Origin: Siderastrea radians
Lineage: Eukaryota; Cnidaria; Anthozoa; Scleractinia; Rhizangiidae
Length of the DNA stretch: 64,000 bases
Reading direction: 5' to 3'
Assembly (NCBI GenBank): GCA_964017195.1
Contig: OZ024889.1
Coordinates: forward strand, 68,272,358 to 68,336,357
Positions 58,101-64,000 of the stretch are shown in pieces (the first letter of the stretch is position 1; every line of letters begins with the position of its first letter). The notes below the pieces were generated by a model. That model was not told the origin of the DNA. It ran no database searches and was given only the letters and a program-made list of their open reading frames with translations. A program made the position numbers and the translations under genes.

Positions 58101-61100
58101 TCTCTGGCAACCCGGCGAGAAAAATCACTTTGTATCGAAGCAAAATTAAGAAGAAATTACGACTGAACGTCACTGAGACACAAATCTAAGTTGTTTCAGA
58201 GTGCTTGATTTCTTAGGACGAAAAGAAACTGTAGAAATAGAATTTTAAGCATTTAGCGCTTTGTTTACAATTTCTTTCATCGTCCAGTCAATCACTTATT
58301 CTTAAAATTTCACAAACAGCAGGTTTCATACGGAAGGCTTTGACTCCGAAATATCGTGACAAGACAAAATAAAGCACAGTAAAATTGGAAAGAAGCATTT
58401 AATAAAAATTGTCACACTTTTTATGGCGAGTCAGTACAAAAATCATGCAACAGTCTGAACGACAAGCATTGAACAAATCCAGTACCAGAAAAGGCGACAT
58501 TTTTTGGCTATACCACACAAAATTGACACTGGTTTACCTCTACTCGCTGTGGCTCTATCTGTGTTCCCTTGAGCAGCTACAGACATTTAGACACAAGTCG
58601 GATGCCATGTAAAATACGTTGAATCGCTTTCACAGTTGTTTGAGTGTTATTTTTACCATTCCGTCGGCGGGCTTAAAACTAAGAAAAACTGCGTTTTGTG
58701 GTTTGCGTTTAAAAAGTAAGATGGTGAATTCTAATGTTCCTCACCTCCGTAGTCTTGTTTCCGTGAGCTGCATAGTAATTATCGTTCAAGTTTAATTATT
58801 AACTGAATCCTGTCTTCAGTTCGACCAAACAACCACATGATGGCTCCGTTGTCAGCGTTGTGCGAACAGAGCGATTTCAAACTCGTTCATTTGAACTCCC
58901 GCAGCCATAACGGTGAGATCGTACAGCTTCAATCCGCTTTGAACGACGATTACAACAATTTTCAGGAAAAACCAAACACGTATCACATTTCAGAGCCCAT
59001 AATTGGGAGATTTTTCCCAGACCTTGTGCTTGTACGTTCACTTCGGAGCAGTTTCATTGATTCATTCAGCTCCGCTAAGAAACGCTGCAACACTTCGCAA
59101 GGTTTTGGCGCCTTTTTCCGTCAGTCATGTGATCGCGATCGATTCTTGTTCCCTTTTATCTCGGAGTTTCTCTCCCTTTTTTTCTCTTTCTTGATTTTAT
59201 AGCAATTAGTGATTGCGTTTTTAATAATAAAAACAATTGTGTACTCGGGCATACCGGATATCAAATAATTATAACCACGCAAATTTGCGTGTAGCCACGC
59301 GCGTTTATGACGTTGAGGGTGGCGCAATTTTTTCTAAAAATAGCACATTTGTCTTTTTCGATGGGGCTGCGTGGACCCCGCGCTTACGGTCTCCGTCCCC
59401 GATTATGGCTCCTGGTAGAACTGTATGTTTTCCCGCGCTTGGGCCCGGTTGTACGTTTTCCCGCACTTGACATCGGTTGTATATATTCCCGCGCTTCACA
59501 CCGGTTTAGGCCTAACTACAAAAATCCGGATTTTTTAGGGATTTTTAGAAAACTTTAGGATTTTTAGAGTTTTGGAGGGATTTTTAGAGATTTTGGTGAA
59601 TATTTTCAAGTCTTTTTTTGTTTATTTGTTACAAAAAAGCTTGAAACTTGGAAAAGTTTCGTCACAAGCGATCCTGAAACCTTAGTTTGCAATGTTTTGA
59701 TGCCCCCTCACAGTATCGTTCAGCGGATTTACCCATAATCCAGTATTCCTGGCTGTCCAGGGGGGGGGGGGGGGGTGAACTCGTCGATTTGTTGTCCGGA
59801 TGATCTTGGCCATCGTGGCGTCACGACGAGCGAAGCGCGCGACTTTGCTGAGTTTTCAAAAATGGCGCTGGCAAACTTGTTGGATACTCGGTCTACAAAC
59901 TTATTTTTTGTGCTAGTCCGGCTTTCAGCTGCGCTTGTTTTCTTGTGGAATGGAAACTTAGGATCTCTTTTTCGATATAGGTAAGTGGTTTCTTATCTTA
60001 CCCTTTAAATCATACTGGAAAAAATGTTTTAAGAGCCACGTTAAATCTTTCGCGATCGCAAAATTATGTGGGAAAGTTGTCACTGTCCGCGTCCGGAAAA
60101 GTGTGTTCATTTCAGTTATATATCACAGGAGAACTTGAAACTTGGCCAGAGAATAGCCTATAATTTAAGAAAAATACTCCATTCGAAAACTTTGGTATAA
60201 AGTAAACCTAAAAAATGATCAGTCCGTTTGTTTCGCCGAGTGGACAAGAAGACAAACTTAAAAGTGTATGTTTAGCACTTTAAATTTAAAGTTTTCTGAA
60301 AGAATTTGCTTCTATCTACTATAAATCAACTATCACGCGATAGAAATCTCGAGCTCATAATCTAATTGTTAAATATAGCAAAAAGAACTATCCTTAAATG
60401 CTTGGGGACGAGTAATCGAACTAAGTTAAATTTTTTTCAACCACATTTAATCCGTGGACAATTCACCTTTGCAGTACAACATAAAAATCTGAATCAGCTC
60501 ACAAATCATGCGCTGCGGACGCCCGAGGAAATAGATTTTGCGCCGAGCCGATACTGTTATTTTTATGAAAACTTTTAGATATATTACAGCACCATCGGGT
60601 TCAGAGGTCTTGTCCAACTTATTCTCAATATCTCCAGTTTCTTTTTAATTTCCTGTCCAAGCATCAACTTGTTTTAAAAAGAGTTTGACCATCTACACGA
60701 TCCACGACAGACGATCGAGATGACCGTCTCGAAAATAAAATGAATCGGCCGTATTTCACTTAATTTTAAAAGACTAATTCATTTTAAAACTGTCAAACTG
60801 AGCACCATTCTAGTGACTATAGCTCCTTGTGGAAATTTTGACAATCAGTAGCCTCAGAAAATTGGCGTTCTTGATAGACTGTCGTTTTTTATAATTATTC
60901 AACAAGAGTAAAGTCAGACGTCAGCACAAATTTTTCCGGAAAGCCGGCGCACCAGTTGTTTGGTTTTGCCGCGGGAAAATGTTGTGGTCTTTGCCGGTTT
61001 TTACGAGATGGTTCAGTGAAAATAAGGCATTCCTCTGGCCCACTACTAACTTCCAACCTAGCACAAGACTTGAAAATAATAATTTCTCTACACTGGAGCA

Positions 61101-63963
61101 TTTTTTTTCACTTTAAGGATGTTAGCTTTCTTTTTGCGAGTGAACATACTACGCAGTCAACTTCAAAAAAATGCCTTTAGACCCAGATCATTTTTTAGCG
61201 CATGTAAAACGATTCATTTTAACGGCCATTCGAAACTTTTACATCATATCAAGGTCTTGTTTTTCTCTCAGTCACATATCGTTAGGTTTTCTTGTTATCG
61301 TCTATCAAAGGAGCGCAAGCTTTTAGTTTTCAATGGCGTGCGTAATTTATCGATCTCGAAGTTTTGCGTATTTTGGTGCCTTGAACAGCTTGTTTTGTGA
61401 AAGATGCTGCATTTTCGGCAATTACATGAACAGGTTACTAGGTGTCTGGGCTCTTTTCATTGCTTTGTTTCAAATTCTTTGAATGATTACCCGAGAAAGA
61501 CTTCTGGCGATGTAATTGTTTGACAGCCATTTTAACTTCCAGACTTGACCTGCCTGTGACGTCACGATGGCCCTGATCATCCGCCGCACAATTCCTATAG
61601 GAGCGATTGACAAGTTCACCGCCCCCCCCCCCCCTTCCCCTGGCTGTCAGTGAGTTCAAAATGGCCGGCTTAGCAGAGCTTGTTGATTTGGCTGAGACTG
61701 AGGACGCCATAAAATTTTCACCAAAGGTCACCCATTTTTTTTAATATCATAAGATTTTTAGAGATTTTTAGGAGTTTTGAAGGGAATTTTAGAGGTGAAG
61801 CCGGAGATTTTTTAGGACATTTTTGGAGAAATTCTGGAAAGAGTCTTAGGCCATTTTTCCCGCGCTGGGGACTTACTTTATGTTCTGCCGCCCTTTCTTG
61901 TTAGAGTACGATAAACGAACTACTCTGGTCTATTAACTGCGTACCTTTAAATCTGAGCATGAACCATTGTTGACCCATCTGCAGTAATTGTTACTAACTT
62001 CTTCTACCGTTGTGTTGTCGCAAACAACCCCAGCATCTTCTCGGTGGTAAGGGTCACAGTTACCCAGTCCCCACCCGACTTGACGGCACTGTGTGAGAGA
62101 AGTCTCGTATCCAAAACATTCTACGTTGTCCATCCAGATTATGCCATCTCCTGTAACACAACAAAAATACCATAAACTTTATTAACCTTAATGAAAGGCT
62201 CTATATGACTGGTTGAATGTCGTGTTTCTACTTAGCAAATGAACAAGGCAAAACCACACATAGTATTCTCAAAAACACGACATGGTAGAAGGTGTTTTCT
62301 TTTCTTTTTGTTTCCCAAGTCCATTTGTCTACATTCTTAGATATTCTAGCGACAATTTTTTTCGACACTTTCTTTCTTCTTCACATCAAAAACGTTTTCT
62401 TTCAGCTAACGTTTTTGTGTTGTTTCGTAGAACGCTACTCAAAAGCATCATTTATGTAATAGATAAAACACTTTTTTTTGCTTCAGAAAATCAAAGAACG
62501 CTTAGCTTTAAGTCCACATTACAAAACTCTGTTTGTCTGCGAATAAAAAATCAAATATTAAATAATTAAATATAAATAAAAAATAGAATAAACTTCAAAA
62601 GAAATACGGTGAATGTTTCTCCGTGGGTTATTTTCTAAAGGAAATGACAATCCCCAAGTCAGGATACCTCAAAATCTTGCACACATCCCTCTTGCCGTGC
62701 AAAACGTTGAAAAAAAAAAACTCGATACTTTAACCATGGCTGTTTGGGTATTTTTCGGTGCTGGTAAACGAAATATCATTCTTTTTTCAGTGTACTTCTT
62801 TTTCCTAACACTTGGAGTGTGTTCCAAAAAAGGCGTCCTAAGTTGTGTTCACGGAGTTAAGGTATAATAATATATCCGATAACTGTAAGGATTATTGATG
62901 TGTCATAACTCTCCTCTAAAGCAATTTTTACTTAGACTAACGAAATATGAGGGCAACGTTTTTCAAGATTCACTTAATTCCCTCCGGATAACAGTATACA
63001 CCTTTTCCCGTACAAATAATCTCCTCCTCCGTTATAATTCGCCATTTCAGCTTCACTGCACAGCAGACAGCATATATATTCCATTAGGTTTATTTTGCAT
63101 GTTTCGGCCCAGCACCGGGGTTATGTACCCAGTAAATAGAGCAGTTATCAACAATAAAAAAGATTCCGTTATCCAGGAAACGTCAACACTTTGACAAGGA
63201 AACATGCGAACAGAGCTGAGCAACCACGTACAAAACAGTGTGGTTAGACGGAGGCCAAAAAAACCCCTGCCTATGTAAAAAATAAAAAACCCTGTAGGGA
63301 AAAAAATGGTAGGAAATCTGGGTAGGAATCATGGCCCAAGCTCCAGCAGTTAGCAGCCCATCCTACTAGGCTATACACAGTTAAAAATTAACAAAGCTAA
63401 TGAGTGGTGTCTAACCACACGCTAATCAACGCTTAAATACCCTACAGTATTACCCATGATGGATCTTGTTCCACCCGCCCCAAGCCTTGCTGCTCTCGTG
63501 CCACAAAAAAATTTAATTTCAGGCTAATTCGTTGGCACTCAAACGCCAGAAATTCCATTTGTTCATCGGGTTGTCCACTGGGTTATCCAGTTTCTCCTTC
63601 TCCACAAAGATCCAACATTTCTACATTTCAATTTGTTCGAGAATCCGGAATTTTAGGTCAAATGACGACCACTTAATTCTATTTAGGCACGAATTAGAGG
63701 AAACTCACCCTTTCCAAAAAATGAGTGTTTCGGTGCCTGTTTTGCTCTTCCAAAACCAAGCTCTTTGCAAACAATGGCCGCCTCTTTCAAGTCCCAATCA
63801 TCATCACAGACCGTACCCCACTGACCATCGTAAAACACTTCAACTCGTCCTTCTTGTTTATTTTTACCATCCACCAATCGCACTAAAGGTTTCTTCGGCT
63901 TGGGCGGGAACAGTGAAGACACAGGCTTCATGTCACCGCAGTCTGATACACACTTCAGTCCCC
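48817..63963 (-). CDS. SRCR-EGF-Ig transmembrane receptor (3' part, 8 exons)
   Basis: Eight phase-matched exons give the last 678 residues of a type I membrane protein whose 5' end is right of the window. In order: a linker with CVSDC; one SRCR domain (residues ~27-128) with six cysteines, group A, split over two exons as usual for that group; a thrombospondin-type EGF module (~136-191, CSPGTAGNGKEC); four Ig I-set-like domains (~192-578), each on one symmetric phase 1-1 exon with the two cysteines and the tryptophan; a transmembrane helix (~594-616); and a 62-residue tail with YYNH and C-terminal HDEL. Known SRCR and Ig proteins serve in adhesion and microbe recognition, and a similar role is inferred, not shown. 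Ligand unknown. I know no vertebrate protein with this exact architecture, so no symbol is given. Confidence 0.88.
49386..50291 (-). repeat. SINE array: three tandem tRNA-headed copies plus one inverted copy
   Basis: Minus-strand units of 245 bp start at 49401, 49646 and 49891 (third truncated), each with box A TAGCTCAGTGG or TAACTCAGTGG and box B GGTTCGACTCC. A plus-strand copy spans about 50075-50275. The whole block is bracketed by a direct ACAATATCACTACTTG (about 49386-49401 and 50277-50292), which fits a LINE-type target duplication. It lies in the last receptor intron. Confidence 0.88.
50145..50222 (+). tRNA. tRNA-like SINE head (Ala GGC-like), not a functional tRNA
   Basis: GTCCCCC and GGGAGGAC can pair as an acceptor with a mismatch. 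Boxes A and B are intact. The anticodon loop CCGGCAC has C at position 33 and a weak stem. Three reversed relatives lie at 49480-50045. Best read as a SINE promoter. Confidence 0.45.
50467..50757 (-). CDS. Receptor exon: Ig domain 4
   Basis: Acceptor TTTTTTTCAAG, donor GTAAGT, phase 1-1. Encodes PPTIISPPKDVSVLSGANVS, FFCRGLG, LTWLKNSD, DAATYTCVYKNKYG: I-set pattern with C, W and YxC. Confidence 0.93.
50950..51085. repeat. GCGCGGGAAA repeat cluster
   Basis: Three to four copies of GCCAAGCGCGGGAAA-type sequence, the reverse complement of the TTTTCCCGCGCTTGGC unit tandemly repeated at 56660-56900 and 59425-59510. Confidence 0.7.
51263..51436. mobile_element. TTAA-flanked MITE, copy 2
   Basis: TIRs CCCTTTAAACCCC and, inward from right, CCCTTCAAGCCCC, between TTAA at 51259-51262 and 51437-51440. 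Homologous to 46120-46312. Confidence 0.85.
51497..51793 (-). CDS. Receptor exon: Ig domain 3
   Basis: Acceptor TTTATCTAG, donor GTGAGT, phase 1-1. Encodes TVRFLDYPRKRTVATEGG, TLKCNVTG, VVWKRDG, EDIAVYSCISWN. Confidence 0.93.
52010..52585. repeat. Foldback-like unit rich in ATTCTGCTCG
   Basis: TTCTGCTCG / TTCTGCC motifs recur at 52045-52140 and 52480-52575. Ends TGAATAAATTCTCCCCGC and, inward from right, TGGATAAATTCTGCGGGC are similar, suggesting a degraded MITE. A related TTATGCTC cluster sits at 56925-57030. Confidence 0.6.
52626..52895 (-). CDS. Receptor exon: Ig domain 2
   Basis: Acceptor TTTTCCCCTCGCAG, donor GTAAGG, phase 1-1. Encodes APRILGLLSADVNRGD, NLSCIVSSFPP, ITWKFKG, EDAGLYECTLVNELG. 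Confidence 0.93.
54022..54647. mobile_element. TTAA element with nested MITE
   Basis: TTAA at 54018-54021 and 54648-54651; ends GGACGGTGCC and CGACGGTGGG inward. Internal arms at about 54368-54454 and 54528-54615 are inverted copies. A separate inverted-repeat MITE (GGTGCGTTTCTCGAAAGCCC at both ends) is inserted at 54074-54303. Confidence 0.75.
54074..54303. mobile_element. MITE (TTTCTCGAAAGCCCCGA ends)
   Basis: Left GGTGCGTTTCTCGAAAGC and right GCTTTCGAGAAACGCACACC are inverted repeats. 230 bp, non-coding, inside the TTAA element. Confidence 0.75.
55779..56081 (-). CDS. Receptor exon: Ig domain 1
   Basis: Acceptor TTTATTTTTTAG, donor GTGAGA, phase 1-1. Encodes VASKPPEFDQGPRNRTVV, ITLRCRSKPP, VWDWKKDG, EDTGNYTCTLVNSNG. 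Confidence 0.93.
56356..56470 (-). CDS. Receptor exon: EGF-like module
   Basis: Acceptor TTTTCAG, donor GTAAGG. Encodes ECDTGVSCVDLVF and VCLQCSPGTAGNGKECR, the CxxC..G..GNG..C pattern of thrombospondin-type EGF repeats. Confidence 0.9.
56660..56900. repeat. TTTTCCCGCGC minisatellite, part 1
   Basis: Units of about 28 bp such as GTTTTCCCGCGCCTGGCACC followed by GGTTGTAT, diverged and interrupted. The same unit resumes at 59425-59510 on the far side of the 57108-59416 element, and a reversed cluster is at 50950-51085. Confidence 0.78.
57277..57690 (+). pseudogene. Broken acidic ORF in transposon, unrecognised
   Basis: ATG at 57277 opens a frame that meets TAA at 57310 and continues in the same frame with a Ser/Asp-rich stretch (DSDSGYEDYTSDSDDGSE) and a basic patch (VRRKKRF). 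It then ends at 57621, while an overlapping frame offers SSEDVQRLKGSCKDCKMIFQ with a CxxC pair. Reads as a decayed transposon-borne gene. Family not recognised. Confidence 0.5.
57757..57978 (+). pseudogene. Lysine-rich ORF in transposon, unrecognised
   Basis: 73 codons starting MSVEISQRMFSEIMPAFTEM, ending in a basic KKLLPSMRRRKMK tail. It lies inside the 57108-59416 element downstream of the broken acidic ORF and may be a later exon of the same lost gene. Could also be chance. Confidence 0.3.
58070..59262 (-). mobile_element. Dispersed element X, copy C (reversed)
   Basis: Reverse complement of the 2849-4240 unit: GCAACCCGGCGAGAAAAAT near the left, TTGCGAAGTGTTGCAGCG (as its complement) near 59085-59105, and ACAATTGTGTACTCGGGC at the right end. 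More diverged than copies A and B. Confidence 0.75.
59425..59510. repeat. TTTTCCCGCGC minisatellite, part 2
   Basis: Three units: TTTTCCCGCGCTTGGGCCCG, TTTTCCCGCACTTGACATCG and TATTCCCGCGCTTCACACCG. Continues the array at 56660-56900. Confidence 0.75.
59520..61840. repeat. GGATTTTTAGAG repeats split by an inverted-end element
   Basis: GATTTTTAGAGATTTT-type sequence occurs at 59525-59605 and again, same strand, at 61750-61835. Between them is a unit whose ends (poly-G with GTGAACTCGTCGAT at 59760; complement of GGCGGTGAACTTGTCAATCG at 61602) are inverted. Suggests an insertion into an older repeat. Confidence 0.6.
59862..59981 (+). pseudogene. Short ORF with donor in the 59.75-61.65 kb element
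   Basis: ATGGCGCTGGCAAACTTG opens 40 codons (MALANLLDTRSTNLFFVLV...) ending at a GTAAGT donor, like a first exon. A comparable ATGGCC start lies near the other end at 61661. Family not recognised. Confidence 0.3.
61945..62150 (-). CDS. Receptor exon: SRCR domain, second half
   Basis: Acceptor TGTGTTACAG, donor AAG/GTACGC. Encodes DGIIWMDNVECFGYETSL, CRQVGWGLGNCD, HREDAGVVC, the classic SRCR C-terminal half, then a linker with two cysteines. Confidence 0.95.
62151..63708 (-). other. Receptor intron between SRCR halves
   Basis: 1.56 kb, AT-rich, with one MITE at 63238-63420; otherwise nothing recognised. Confidence 0.65.
63238..63420. mobile_element. Small MITE (GTGTGGTTAGAC ends)
   Basis: Left GTGTGGTTAGAC and right GTCTAACCACAC are perfect 12-bp inverted repeats. 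183 bp, non-coding. Confidence 0.7.
63709..63963 (-). CDS. Receptor exon: SRCR domain, first half (first exon in window)
   Basis: Acceptor ATCTCTTTCAG, donor GTGAGT. Encodes GLKCVSDCGDMKP, then VRLVDG, EVFYDGQWGTVCDDDWDL and VCKELGFG. It begins with two bases of a codon, so more exons lie right of the window. Confidence 0.95.
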
Positions 63964-64000
63964 CTGAAAGAGATAAAAATGTAACGCCATTGCGTGACAG

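Larger units (their letters stand above)
57108..59416. mobile_element. 2.3-kb inverted-repeat element inside the minisatellite
   Basis: Left CCAGGAGCCATAATCGGG and right CCCGATTATGGCTCCTGG begin ~100-bp arms (also sharing AAAGACAAATGTGCTATTTT). The interior holds a broken coding region (57277-57690), another ORF (57757-57978) and element X copy C reversed. Confidence 0.8.

Overview
The window is animal nuclear DNA, AT-rich, with short phase-consistent exons in introns full of small DNA transposons, foldback repeats and tRNA-derived SINEs. The protein families (nephrocystin-1, CST telomere component CTC1, and an SRCR/EGF/Ig membrane receptor) and the style of repeats suggest a cnidarian, most likely a stony coral or another hexacoral. 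That placement is inference, because no marker gene is present. Comparisons with human proteins are from memory, not from an alignment run here.

Three protein-coding genes can be assembled by joining splice sites so that reading frame is kept across every junction. (1) Plus strand, about 384-7203: the last five exons of CTC1, entering from the left edge. (2) Minus strand, 44761 down to 7985: a complete 28-exon NPHP1 gene. Its exons sum to 2199 nt (732 residues plus stop), about the length of human nephrocystin-1, with coiled coil, acidic region, SH3 and nephrocystin homology domain in the usual order. CTC1 and NPHP1 converge tail to tail across about 780 bp that hold a tRNA-derived SINE. (3) Minus strand, 63963 down to 48817: the 3' part (678 residues) of a type I membrane receptor with one group A SRCR domain, a thrombospondin-type EGF module, four Ig domains, a transmembrane helix and a 62-residue tail. 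Its 5' end lies beyond the right edge. NPHP1 and this receptor are separated by an intergenic stretch (44762-48816) holding palindromes and a MITE.

Most remaining sequence is repeats: TTAA-flanked MITEs (862-1067, 14391-14772, 21540-21931, 22213-22543, 46120-46312, 51263-51436, 54022-54647); PIF/Harbinger-type elements with TAA duplications (10333-11057, 16201-16624); a hAT-like MITE (4331-4818); an element with an 8-bp duplication (43147-44093); long inverted repeats (36504-37632, 57108-59416); and a dispersed family called X here (2849-4240, 9061-11584, and reversed near 18000-20165 and 58070-59262). The densest spot is NPHP1 intron 27, where four elements are nested inside one another. There are also tRNA-headed SINEs, an irregular array of GGATCC motifs, degenerate minisatellites and two adjacent perfect palindromes.

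The three genes show no functional link. CTC1 acts at telomeres, NPHP1 at the ciliary transition zone, and the receptor at the cell surface. No CRISPR, rRNA gene or clearly functional tRNA gene was seen.
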